Assembly (NCBI RefSeq): GCF_044904675.1
Contig: NZ_JADIKJ010000015.1
Span: forward strand, 248,001 to 312,000
Direction of reading: 5' to 3'
Source of the DNA: Dyella_B jejuensis
GTDB taxonomy: Bacteria > Pseudomonadota > Gammaproteobacteria > Xanthomonadales > Rhodanobacteraceae
Length of the DNA stretch: 64,000 nt
Shown here: positions 54,671 to 62,839 of the stretch, piece after piece
Layout: every line of letters begins with the position of its first letter
How positions within the stretch are numbered: the stretch's first letter is position 1
Translations under genes and position numbers: made by a program
The notes under the pieces: generated by a model
Told to the model about the DNA's origin: nothing
Database searches by the model: none
What the model saw: the letters and a program-made list of their open reading frames with translations, nothing else

Positions 54671-56746
54671 TCACCCCAGCTTGAGATTGCGCCAGCGCGG
54701 GTCGGCGATCGCCGGATCGGTGACGCTGGGCGCTCCGGTTTCCACATGTCCGGCCAGGCGTCGCAGGAATCCTGGTTCGGCGTCAGCATGCACGACGAAG
54801 TCATACCAGCCGTAGCTGTCGTGCAACGGCCATGTTTTCTCGATCCGATCGCCGGGCGCCAGCACGTATGTCATGGAGGCGCCGTCGTAGATGTTTTCGA
54901 TGGTAACCGAGCAGCGACTGTCGCCTTCGTTGGCAAGCGCCAGCGTCACGCTCAGGCTGCCGCGATCATCCCGGGCTGTTACCTGCAAATCCGTGCGGCG
55001 CGATGCCAGGCCACCTTTGAAGCACCGCAGGAAACCGTTCGGGCCGTATACGCTCAGATCGTAAGCAGCTTGTATCGGCCAGCTGGCGGTTAGCGTCTTG
55101 CCTGCCTCCACGGTGTAGAACCAGGGGCCACTCGAAGCACCCGCCGAGCGCACGTGGAAGCACGCGCCGGCGCGTCCGATGTTCTGGAAGTCGATGCGGA
55201 ACGCGCTATCGCCGTCGGCGCGTCCAATCGCCTGCAACGCATAAGGCAGCGCACGCGCCGGCTTGCTGCCCGGCTCCTGCTCCGGCAGCGCCTGGACGGC
55301 GGGAGGCAGCGGTGAATAGTCGGCGTGCCGCAGCTCGTCCGGCGGCGTATAAGCGTGAGTGTCAGGCAAAGGCAGTTGCGTGCCATCCGGCTTCGAAAAA
55401 TCGAAGGCTGAAGTGAGATCGCCGCACACCGCACGGCGCCATGCCGTGACGTTCGGTGCCTGCACGCCGTAGCGTTGTTCGATGAAGCGGATGATCGAGG
55501 TGTGGTCGAACACTTCCGAGCACACCCAGCCGCCTTTGCTCCAGGGTGACACCACGATCATCGGTACGCGCGGTCCAAGGCCATAAGGCCCTCCCGGACA
55601 GGAAGCGTTGCCTGGAAAGATTTCATGCGCCGTCGAGACGGTCGACCGCCCTTGCGCATCGGAAGGTGGGGCACAAGGCGGCACCGCATGGTCGAAGAAA
55701 CCATCGTTTTCATCGAAGACAATGAACAGCGCGGTCTTGCCGAAAACGTCCGGGTTGCCGGTCAGTGCGTCGAGCACTTGCGAGACGTACCAGGCACCGT
55801 AGTTCGCCGGCCAGTTCGGATGCTCCGAATAGGCCTCCGGCGCGACAATCCAGGACACTTGCGCAAGCGTGTTGCCGAGTACGTCGCTGCGCAGGCGGTC
55901 GAACAGCGTGCCGCCGGCCGCCACGTTGGTGCCGGTCCTGGCGCCTTCGTAGAGCGGACTGCCGGGCTGGGCATTGCGATACGACAGGAAATACAACAGC
56001 GCATTGTCGCCGTAGTTGCCGATGTAGGCGTCGTCGGTCCAGCCCCACGAACCGGCCGCATCCAGCCCGGTACCGGCATCCTGGTAAAGCTTCCACGATA
56101 CCCCGGCCTTTTGCAGCAGTTCGGGATAGGTGGTCCAGGCATAACCGGCTTCCGCGTTGTCGATCACCGGTCCGCCGCCCTCGCCATCGTTGCCGACCCA
56201 ACCGGTCCACATGTAGTAGCGATTGGGATCGGTGGGACCCATCACCGAGCAATGGTAGGCATCGCAAACGGTGAAGGCATCGGCCAGCGCATAGTGAAAC
56301 GGAATATCCTGCCGGGTCAGGCAGGCCATGGTGGTGGTGCCTTTGTTCGGCACCCACCGGTCATAGTTGCCCGCGTTCCATGCCGCCTGCGTACTGGTCC
56401 AGTCGTGGGCGAGATCTTCGAGGAATTGCAGGCCAAGATCAGGCGCACCAGGATGGAACGGAAGCACGTAGCCCTCGCCATCGGGCTGGTGCCATACGCT
56501 GTTGCCGGACGGCAGGTTCACCGGGCGCGGATCGCCAAAGCCACGCACGCCTCGCAATGAACCGAAATAATGATCGAAGGAGCGGTTTTCCTGCATCAGG
56601 ATGACGATGTGCTCCACGTCCTCGATCGAACCGGTGCGTGTGCTGGCCGGAATTTCCAGCGCGCGCGCGATGCTCGCGGGAAGCGTCGAGGCAAGCGCGG
56701 TACTGCCGAGAAGCTGCAAGAACCGGCGACGGCTCATCGAAGTCAT
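54671..56746 (-). CDS. Phosphocholine-specific phospholipase C, Tat-exported
   Basis: A 691-residue enzyme with a twin-arginine signal (SRRRFLQLLGSTALASTLPA, residues 5-24). The phosphatase-like domain shows VILMQENRSFDHYFGSLRGVR, SVMGPTDPNRYYMWTGW and FIVFDENDGFFDHAVPP. Two C-terminal DUF756 repeats follow (about 505-590 and 600-685). This matches PlcN/PlcH-type phospholipase C, which cleaves phosphatidylcholine or sphingomyelin. ATG 56746 with AAGGA upstream is chosen. It is single and convergent with cydX; no PlcR-like chaperone gene is next to it. Confidence 0.94.
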   Translation of the reverse strand: MTSMSRRRFLQLLGSTALASTLPASIARALEIPASTRTGSIEDVEHIVILMQENRSFDHYFGSLRGVRGFGDPRPVNLPSGNSVWHQPDGEGYVLPFHPGAPDLGLQFLEDLAHDWTSTQAAWNAGNYDRWVPNKGTTTMACLTRQDIPFHYALADAFTVCDAYHCSVMGPTDPNRYYMWTGWVGNDGEGGGPVIDNAEAGYAWTTYPELLQKAGVSWKLYQDAGTGLDAAGSWGWTDDAYIGNYGDNALLYFLSYRNAQPGSPLYEGARTGTNVAAGGTLFDRLRSDVLGNTLAQVSWIVAPEAYSEHPNWPANYGAWYVSQVLDALTGNPDVFGKTALFIVFDENDGFFDHAVPPCAPPSDAQGRSTVSTAHEIFPGNASCPGGPYGLGPRVPMIVVSPWSKGGWVCSEVFDHTSIIRFIEQRYGVQAPNVTAWRRAVCGDLTSAFDFSKPDGTQLPLPDTHAYTPPDELRHADYSPLPPAVQALPEQEPGSKPARALPYALQAIGRADGDSAFRIDFQNIGRAGACFHVRSAGASSGPWFYTVEAGKTLTASWPIQAAYDLSVYGPNGFLRCFKGGLASRRTDLQVTARDDRGSLSVTLALANEGDSRCSVTIENIYDGASMTYVLAPGDRIEKTWPLHDSYGWYDFVVHADAEPGFLRRLAGHVETGAPSVTDPAIADPRWRNLKLG

Positions 56747-56879
56747 GCTGCATCCTTTCTTCGTGGCGTGAATGCGTTGCGCGATAGTGGATCGCCAACC
56801 TTGCAATCATGCGACATCGGAGCATTCCTGTAACCGGCGCACTTGACTCCATTGCCGCGCGCGCCAGTCCTGCGACGAT

Positions 56880-58229
56880 TCAACGTTGCGCGAGCAGGCT
56901 CTCCAGTATCTGTGGATCCTTGGGCACGCCAGCGGTGAGCACTTCGTTGCCGTCGCGCGTGACGGCAACGTCATCTTCGATACGGATGCCGATTCCGCGC
57001 CATGCTTCGGGCACCGACGTGTCGTCCGTTGCGATGTAGATGCCGGGCTCGACGGTGAGCACCATGCCGGGCTCGAGCATGCGCGGCTCGCCATCGACGC
57101 GATAATCGCCCACGTCGTGTACGTCCAGGCCCAGCCAGTGGCTGGTCTTGGCCGGGAAAAACCGCTTGTAAGCGCCTTGCGCCAGCACTTCCGCCGGCTC
57201 GCCCTTGAGCAGGCCAAGCGCGCACAGTCCCTCGGTAATCACGTGCACGGCCACGTCATGCGCTGCACTGTAGGAACGTCCAGGCTGCACCTCGTCGATC
57301 GCGGCCAATTGGGCGGTAAGTACCACCTCGTACAGCGCACGTTGTTCGCGACTGAAGCGACCGTTCACCGGAAAGCTGCGGCTGATGTCCGAGGCATAGC
57401 ACTCCCATTCCGCACCGGCATCGATCAGTAGCAGGTCACCGCTTTTCAGCGGCGCGCGGTTGGCCTGGTAATGCATGGTGCAGGCATTGACGCCGCCGGC
57501 GACGATCGGCGGAAACGCGGCAACGGCGCCGCGGCTGCGCATGACGCGCAGCAGTTCGGCTTCCACTTCGTATTCAAGCCGGCCGGCGCGCGCCAGGCTC
57601 ATCGCGGCCAGGTGCGCTTCCGCCGCGATCGCCGCCGACGAGCGCATCAGCTTGAGTTCCGCACGCGATTTGTACAGGCGCAGGTCGTGCAGCAGGTGGC
57701 CCAGCGCCACGAATTCCTTCGGCACCACGCCACCGCCGCGCAGTTGCCGCAGCCGGCGCATCCAGCCCAGCAATTGCGCATCGAATTGCGGTTCGCGGCC
57801 GAAATGGCAATACACGCGCCCCCTGCCCTCGATCATGCCGGGCAGGATGTCGTCGATGTCGTCGATGGGAAATGCGTCATCCATGCCGTGATCGGCCACG
57901 GCGCGTTCCGTGCCGATCGATTCGCCATGCCAGCGCTCGTGTTCCGGATCGCGCTCACGGCAAAACAGCACGGCCTCGCCATGCTGGCGCCCCGGCAACA
58001 GCGCCAGCATGGCTTCGGGCTCGGGAAAGCCGCTGAGGTAGTGGAAATCCGAGTCCTGCCGATACGGCCAGGCCGCATCGGCATTGCGCATGCGCTCGGG
58101 CGCCGCGGCGATCAGCACCACGGCATCCTGTCCCGCCATTTTCATCAACTGGCGGCGTCGGCGCGCGAATTCGTCTGGCGCGATCGTCAATGCAGGGTAT
58201 CGCTGGAAGGCTGGCTGGGAAGATGACAT
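56880..58229 (-). CDS. pepP: Xaa-Pro aminopeptidase PepP
   Basis: A 449-residue M24 peptidase. The N-terminal domain (EFARRRRQLMKMAGQDAVVL, YLSGFPEPEAMLALLPG) is followed by metal ligands in LLIDAGAEW, YASDISRSF, HWLGLDVHDVGDY, LTVEPGIYI and IRIEDDVAV. It removes the first residue before proline. The annotated start at 58229 makes a 43-base overlap with the UPF0149 gene, which is long. No good ribosome site is seen, so a later start is possible. The ygfB-pepP order is as in E. coli. Confidence 0.93.
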   Translation of the reverse strand: MSSSQPAFQRYPALTIAPDEFARRRRQLMKMAGQDAVVLIAAAPERMRNADAAWPYRQDSDFHYLSGFPEPEAMLALLPGRQHGEAVLFCRERDPEHERWHGESIGTERAVADHGMDDAFPIDDIDDILPGMIEGRGRVYCHFGREPQFDAQLLGWMRRLRQLRGGGVVPKEFVALGHLLHDLRLYKSRAELKLMRSSAAIAAEAHLAAMSLARAGRLEYEVEAELLRVMRSRGAVAAFPPIVAGGVNACTMHYQANRAPLKSGDLLLIDAGAEWECYASDISRSFPVNGRFSREQRALYEVVLTAQLAAIDEVQPGRSYSAAHDVAVHVITEGLCALGLLKGEPAEVLAQGAYKRFFPAKTSHWLGLDVHDVGDYRVDGEPRMLEPGMVLTVEPGIYIATDDTSVPEAWRGIGIRIEDDVAVTRDGNEVLTAGVPKDPQILESLLAQR

Positions 58230-58750
58230 TCGGTAAACACCAGCATGGCGCCCACGCGCACGAATTCATGCACTTCGATCAGGGCATCTTCGTCTTCGTC
58301 TTCGTCGCCAAAGTCGAACGAGGACGAAGCAATGGCGCCAAGGTCACGCAGCACTTCCTTGCCCTCGTCGGACAAGCGGTTATGCGCGTCAGGCCCGCCC
58401 AGGCCGAAGCCGCCGAGAAAGCCGCGGCACCAGTCCACCAAGGCGTCGGCGCGCTCGGGCAACGGACGGTCGTCCGCCGGCAGCAAGGGCTCGAAGCCGA
58501 GTTCAGGATCGGCCAGTTCGCTCTCGCTCTGGCGAACCAGCTGCGCCAGCACCGCCTGGTCCGCGGGAGCGACGGTGATGCCCCCCGCGTCCAGATGCAG
58601 CATCTCCAGCAACGGCCGCCTGCCCAGCCGGCCGCCGCCGGCCAGGAACCCGCACACAGAACCATGCAACTCGCTGGGACGGATGGCCAGGCGCAGGTGC
58701 GCCATCACCTCGTCCAGTTCATCGTGACCGATCGATTCGGGGGCGGTCAT
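58187..58750 (-). CDS. UPF0149 family protein (YgfB-like)
   Basis: A 187-residue acidic protein. SELHGSVCGFLAGGG at about 30-44 and WCRGFLGGFGLGG are the family signatures; a strongly acidic stretch (FGDEDEDEDALIEVHEFVRVG) ends it. It is probably cytoplasmic; YgfB is reported in Pseudomonas to influence beta-lactamase regulation. ATG 58750 is used because the upstream extension lacks conservation. It shares the 3' region with pepP. Confidence 0.9.
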   Translation of the reverse strand: MTAPESIGHDELDEVMAHLRLAIRPSELHGSVCGFLAGGGRLGRRPLLEMLHLDAGGITVAPADQAVLAQLVRQSESELADPELGFEPLLPADDRPLPERADALVDWCRGFLGGFGLGGPDAHNRLSDEGKEVLRDLGAIASSSFDFGDEDEDEDALIEVHEFVRVGAMLVFTECHLPSQPSSDTLH

Positions 58751-58849
58751 CGCGGCTCCTTTAACGGCCAAAGCACAAGTTTAATGCACATCGGTTCGCG
58801 AGCAGCCTGGCCCGCAGATTTCTGTCGATGTCCTGATATAGTTCGGCGC

Positions 58850-59074
58850 ATGAACACACCCGACGCCGCCCATTACGAGCTTGCCGCGCTGAGCCAGCAG
58901 CTTGATCGGTTGCTCGAGCACGTCCATCGGTTAAACGAAGAGAATCGCAGCCTGCGCCATAGCCAGGAACAATTGGCGAACGAACGCGCGGGGCTGCTGG
59001 CACGCAACGAGCAGGCGCGCAGCCGGGTTGAGGCCATGATCCAACGACTCAAGGCGCTCGAGAACAATGGCTGA
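58850..59074 (+). CDS. ZapB-like coiled-coil protein (TIGR02449 family)
   Basis: A 74-residue, nearly all coiled-coil protein (LAALSQQLDRLLEHVHRLNE, heptads throughout). Small proteins like this precede zapA in Xanthomonadales and pseudomonads and resemble the division protein ZapB. It overlaps zapA by eight bases, supporting a division role. It diverges from the ygfB gene across 99 bases. Confidence 0.85.
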   Translation: MNTPDAAHYELAALSQQLDRLLEHVHRLNEENRSLRHSQEQLANERAGLLARNEQARSRVEAMIQRLKALENNG

Positions 59075-59402
59075 CGTCATCAGCACCCCTACCAACGAAC
59101 CGGTCGCGCTGCGGCTGATCGATCGCGAGTTCCTGATCGCCTGCCCGCCGGAAGAACGCGACGGGCTGCTGGAGGCGGCCAGCTTCCTCGATCGCAAGAT
59201 GCGCGAACTGCGCGCACACGCCAAAACGCCAGGGTTCGACCGGCTGGCAGTGCTGGCGGCGATCAGCATTACCCATGAATACTTGCGGTTGCAGAAGCAT
59301 TCCGGCAATTCCGACAACAACACAGCTGAACCTGGCATCGCCGACGGTCTGGCAACTTTGCGCCGCAAGCTTGAAGCGGCCATGGACGCGCAACTAAGAT
59401 AG
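59067..59402 (+). CDS. zapA: Cell division protein ZapA
   Basis: A 111-residue ZapA: VALRLIDREFLIACPPEERD at the N-terminus, LLEAASFLDRKMRELRA and DRLAVLAAISITHEYLR, then a C-terminal coiled coil (GLATLRRKLEAAMDAQ). It binds and bundles FtsZ filaments. It lies between the ZapB-like gene and 6S RNA, the order found in most gammaproteobacteria. Confidence 0.94.
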   Translation: MADVISTPTNEPVALRLIDREFLIACPPEERDGLLEAASFLDRKMRELRAHAKTPGFDRLAVLAAISITHEYLRLQKHSGNSDNNTAEPGIADGLATLRRKLEAAMDAQLR

Positions 59403-59407
59403 CTACG

Positions 59408-59592
59408 GCGTTTTCTGCGGTGTGCGCCAGCACACTCTTACATTTTGCCTTGTTCCTATATACGGCCCCGGGACGGTTACTTAAGGCTGTTGTGCATGTC
59501 CGCCGCGAGCGGAAAGCCTCGAAGCCTTGATCTCCCTCCCACCTGATCCATTTGGATCAAGGTCGTTTGGTGGGCAGCGGCATCGCGGTTGA
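59408..59592 (+). ncRNA. ssrS: 6S RNA
   Basis: It lies in the classical place between zapA and the 5-formyl-THF cyclo-ligase gene. The closing stem pairs tgcggtg (59417-59423) with catcgcg (59581-59587). An apical hairpin, cctgatccatttggatcaagg, mirrors the E. coli apical hairpin, and the 3' end gcggcatcgcgg matches the E. coli 3' end closely. 6S RNA sequesters sigma-70 RNA polymerase by imitating an open promoter. Exact ends are approximate, and no terminator is assigned. Confidence 0.85.
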
Positions 59593-59693
59593 CGCCACCT
59601 CATTCCCAGCCCGGACGCCGTCGAGCACGACGTCCGGGAGCGGATCGCCGGCCTCGGCATCCGCGGGTGCTCTGTCCCCAGGAGACGCGCGAC

Positions 59694-60311
59694 GTGGATA
59701 CCGCCGCACGACGCCGTGAACTACGCCAGCGCCTGGCCGAACGGCGCCGCGCGCTTACGCCGCCCCAACGCATGGCCGCCGCCCAAGGTTTGCGGCGCAG
59801 CCTGGAACAATTGCCCGAATACCATACGGACAACCGCGTCGCCGGCTACTGGGCATGCGACGGCGAGCTGCCGCTGAACCTGGCGATCCCGCCGCTGGCG
59901 ACACGCGGCCAGCAGTTCCTGCTGCCCCTGATCGGCCAGGATGATCTGTTGCGTTTCGCGCCCTGGGCGGCCGGCGACCCGGTACAACCCAACCGTTACG
60001 GCATACCTGAACCGGTGGCGCCGCATGAGTGGTTTGCACCGTTCCAGCTGGACCTGGTCTTCGTGCCCCTGCTTGCGTTCGATCGCCGTGGCAACCGGCT
60101 GGGTTACGGCGGTGGCTATTACGATCGCGGCTTTGCCTTCCTCAAGGATCAACTGCGTCCGACCGAACCGCTGCTGGTCGGCATTGGCTACGCTTTCCAG
60201 GAGCTGCCGGAGATCGCCCCGGAAAGCTGGGACGTGACCCTGGATTTCATTGCCACCGACCGCGAATTGATCGATTGCCACGCCGCTGCAACAGGAGACG
60301 CCAGCGCATGA
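59694..60311 (+). CDS. 5-formyltetrahydrofolate cyclo-ligase
   Basis: A 205-residue enzyme. The motif RLGYGGGYYDRGFAFL is the ATP/substrate loop of this family, with LVFVPLLAFDRRGNR before it and an N-terminal basic helix (RRRELRQRLAERRRAL). The start is GTG at 59694 with AGGAG nine bases upstream; the longer open frame starts inside the 6S RNA and is rejected. It returns 5-formyl-THF to the active folate pool. Position next to 6S RNA is the usual one (E. coli ygfA). Confidence 0.93.
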   Translation: MDTAARRRELRQRLAERRRALTPPQRMAAAQGLRRSLEQLPEYHTDNRVAGYWACDGELPLNLAIPPLATRGQQFLLPLIGQDDLLRFAPWAAGDPVQPNRYGIPEPVAPHEWFAPFQLDLVFVPLLAFDRRGNRLGYGGGYYDRGFAFLKDQLRPTEPLLVGIGYAFQELPEIAPESWDVTLDFIATDRELIDCHAAATGDASA

Positions 60312-60760
60312 ATCACTGGCTGATGAAATCCGAACCCGATACGTTCTCGATCGACGATCTCAAGCGCAAGAAACGCGAAGCCTGGGACGGTGTACGCAAT
60401 TACCAGGCGCGCAACTTCATGCGCGACGGCATGCGCGTGGGCGACGGCGTGCTCTTCTACCATTCCAACTGCACCGAGCCGGGCATTGCCGGCATCGCCG
60501 CGGTAGCGAGCGATGCGTATCCCGATCCGAGTCAGTTCGATCCGGAAAGCAAGTACTTCGATCCCGGCAGCTCGCGGGACCATCCGCGCTGGATGCTGGT
60601 GGACGTGACATTCGTCAAGAAGCTCAAGCGCACCATTACGCTCGAAGAACTCAAGCATCATCCGGCGCTGGAGCGCATGACGCTCTTGCGCAAAGGCAAC
60701 CGCCTGTCGGTGATGCCGGTGGATGCGGCCGAATGGCGCTACATCCTCGATCTCGAATAG
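60308..60760 (+). CDS. EVE-domain protein
   Basis: A 150-residue single EVE domain (PUA-like). The start MNHWLMKSEPDTFSIDDLKR and the stretches WDGVRNYQARNFMRDGMRVGD and YHSNCTEPGIAGIAAV are characteristic. EVE domains bind modified DNA or RNA bases; the cellular role of this bacterial single-domain type is not known. The ATG overlaps the cyclo-ligase stop (ATGA). Confidence 0.92.
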   Translation: MNHWLMKSEPDTFSIDDLKRKKREAWDGVRNYQARNFMRDGMRVGDGVLFYHSNCTEPGIAGIAAVASDAYPDPSQFDPESKYFDPGSSRDHPRWMLVDVTFVKKLKRTITLEELKHHPALERMTLLRKGNRLSVMPVDAAEWRYILDLE

Positions 60761-60766
60761 CGGCTG

Positions 60767-61948
60767 CTACTGGAACACGCGGTCCAGTACAAAATCCGCC
60801 GTGACTTTTTCGCCAGTCAGCAGCATCGCGGTGAGTTCGCCGCCCAATACCTGCGGCGCCACGATCACGTCGGGCTGTACCAGCTTGATGCGGCTGAGAT
60901 GGCGTGCATCGTTCACCGCCGCCACCGTGCGCGCATCGCCACCCAGCTCCTTGACCGCCAACACGGTGAATGCGTTCTCGGCATCGTCGTCGCGCATGGC
61001 GAGCACGGCCTTGGCCTGGTGCGCGCCAGCCTGGCGCAATACATCGATATCGCTGGAATCCCCTACGACCACGTCGACATCCGCCAGTTCGCCTTCTTCC
61101 GGTGCATCGCGCAGCAGGCGCGTCACCGGCTGGCCGCGCTTGATCAGCTCCCGCCAGGTATTGATCGCCAGCGAGGTGTTGCCAATCACGACGAAATGAT
61201 CCTTGCGTTTCATAGTGCGACCCTTGTGATTGATAATGCGCTGCAGGCTGCGCGTTACCATCGGTGCGACGACTGCGGTCAACGACGTCGCGAATACCGC
61301 CACGCCCAGCACGACTACCGATACGGCGAACAGGCGCGCTTCCGGCGTATGCGGAACGATATCGCCGTAGCCGACCGTGCTCATGGTGATCAATGCGTAG
61401 TACAGCGCCGTCACCAGGTCGTTGATGTGCGGCGTGAATTCCGCGCCGAGATAATAGCTGCCCAGCGTGGCGTACATGATCAGCATCGCCACCGAGGTAA
61501 AGGCGAACAGCGTGCTGGCAGCAAGGCTCGAACGATCGAAACGCTGCCAGCAAGCCAGCAACGCCGACAGCAGCAGCGAAAAGTAAACCAGCATCGGAAT
61601 GCTGTGGTGCCAACCGAACAGCAGGCTGGCCATTGCCGCGATGGTGAGCAATACCGCCATGGTCCAGGCCAGGCGGGAGCGCATCAGCAAGCCGAGGGCC
61701 ATGGTCAACTGGCCAAGGCCGATCAGCAGCGGCGGCAACAAGCCTGGATGGGCATCGAACTGGCCGTTCGCCAGCAGCGCCAGATAACGCTGCCAATTCC
61801 GGCCCAGGTCGGTATGCAGCAGCTTCAGTGCGCCGCCAGCCAGCACCAGGGCCAACGGCACATGGGGAAACCATCCGTGCGTGCGCAAACGCCTCGCCCA
61901 TCGCTGCAGGCCTGCGTGCCAGCGTTGCCACAAGGGTTTCAAAAGCAT
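60767..61948 (-). CDS. kch: Kch-type potassium channel with RCK domain
   Basis: A 393-residue membrane protein. Several hydrophobic helices (about 30-160) precede the pore helix and selectivity filter TVGYG (191-195) and the last helix. An RCK/TrkA-N domain (about 252-390) reads HFVVIGNTSLAINTWRELI, with GNTSLA in place of the usual GxGxxG, as I recall from E. coli Kch. GDSSDIDVLRQAGAHQAKAV follows. It conducts potassium across the inner membrane. ATG 61948 (MLLKPLWQ) is chosen; it diverges from rpiA. Confidence 0.9.
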   Translation of the reverse strand: MLLKPLWQRWHAGLQRWARRLRTHGWFPHVPLALVLAGGALKLLHTDLGRNWQRYLALLANGQFDAHPGLLPPLLIGLGQLTMALGLLMRSRLAWTMAVLLTIAAMASLLFGWHHSIPMLVYFSLLLSALLACWQRFDRSSLAASTLFAFTSVAMLIMYATLGSYYLGAEFTPHINDLVTALYYALITMSTVGYGDIVPHTPEARLFAVSVVVLGVAVFATSLTAVVAPMVTRSLQRIINHKGRTMKRKDHFVVIGNTSLAINTWRELIKRGQPVTRLLRDAPEEGELADVDVVVGDSSDIDVLRQAGAHQAKAVLAMRDDDAENAFTVLAVKELGGDARTVAAVNDARHLSRIKLVQPDVIVAPQVLGGELTAMLLTGEKVTADFVLDRVFQ

Positions 61949-62099
61949 TCCGTCTTTCCCGTCGGTTCGCCCGTCCAGCCCGATGGTTGCCGGGCATCCG
62001 CACCCTAGCAAGTCCCCGCAGGGCTGCCAACGGCAACCGGTGGGTGCGGGAAGGCGGCAAATCGGGGATCATTCGTTTTTTGGATTTTCGGGTGAAGCC

Positions 62100-62741
62100 A
62101 TGAGCAGCATTGAGGAAAAGCGCGTCGCCGGCGAAGCCGCCATCCGCTACGTCGAGGACGGCGCCATCGTGGGCGTGGGCACCGGTTCCACCGTGGCGTT
62201 CTTTATCGATGCGCTGGCCGGCATCAAGGATCGCATCCAGGGCGCGGTATCCAGCTCGGAACAATCCACCGCGCAACTGAAGAAGCACGGCATTCCGGTG
62301 TTCGACCTCAACGCGACCGGCCCGCTGGCGCTCTATGTCGACGGTGCGGACGAGTGCGATCCGCACAAACGCCTGATCAAGGGCGGCGGCGCGGCCCTCA
62401 CGCGCGAAAAGATCGTGGCGCACGCGGCACAAAAATTCGTGTGCATCATCGATTCCAGCAAGCGCGTGGACTTGCTCGGCAAATTTCCACTGCCGATCGA
62501 GGTGATCCCGATGGCACGCAGCCTGATCGGACGCGAAATCGTCAAGCGCGGCGGCAACCCGGTGTGGCGCGATGGCGTAGTGACCGACAACGGCAACTGG
62601 ATCATCGACGTGCACGGCTGGCAGATCGCCGATCCCGTCGCGCTGGAAAGCGAACTCAATCAGATTCCCGGAATAGTCACGGTTGGATTGTTCGCGCGCC
62701 GGCCGGCGGACGTAGTGTTGGTTGGCGACAAGACGTTGTAA
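62100..62741 (+). CDS. rpiA: Ribose-5-phosphate isomerase A
   Basis: A 213-residue RpiA. GVGTGSTVAFFIDAL is the phosphate-binding loop. LYVDGADECDPHKRLIKGGG has the catalytic Asp/Glu cluster and AALTREKIVAHAA follows; DSSKRVDLLGKFPLPIEVIP is also conserved. It interconverts ribulose- and ribose-5-phosphate in the pentose phosphate pathway. The ATG has no strong ribosome binding site. A strong terminator follows. Confidence 0.96.
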   Translation: MSSIEEKRVAGEAAIRYVEDGAIVGVGTGSTVAFFIDALAGIKDRIQGAVSSSEQSTAQLKKHGIPVFDLNATGPLALYVDGADECDPHKRLIKGGGAALTREKIVAHAAQKFVCIIDSSKRVDLLGKFPLPIEVIPMARSLIGREIVKRGGNPVWRDGVVTDNGNWIIDVHGWQIADPVALESELNQIPGIVTVGLFARRPADVVLVGDKTL

Positions 62742-62761
62742 GCACTACCCAACCTAACGGC

Positions 62762-62796
62762 AAAAAAAAACCGGACCCATGGTCCGGTTTTTTTTG
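62762..62796. terminator. Bidirectional terminator between rpiA and the autotransporter gene
   Basis: The stem ccggacc/ggtccgg (loop cat) lies between nine A and eight T. It serves rpiA on the plus strand and the autotransporter gene on the minus strand, whose stop lies 44 bases away. Confidence 0.92.
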
Positions 62797-62839
62797 CCTG
62801 CCTGGAATGGCGCCGCTACAGGACGCCATCCCGGCCGGT

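Noticed and set aside
54518..55093. 191-residue plus-strand frame at the end of the cyd operon
   Set aside because: Mostly antisense to the phospholipase C gene; no conserved features or ribosome site.
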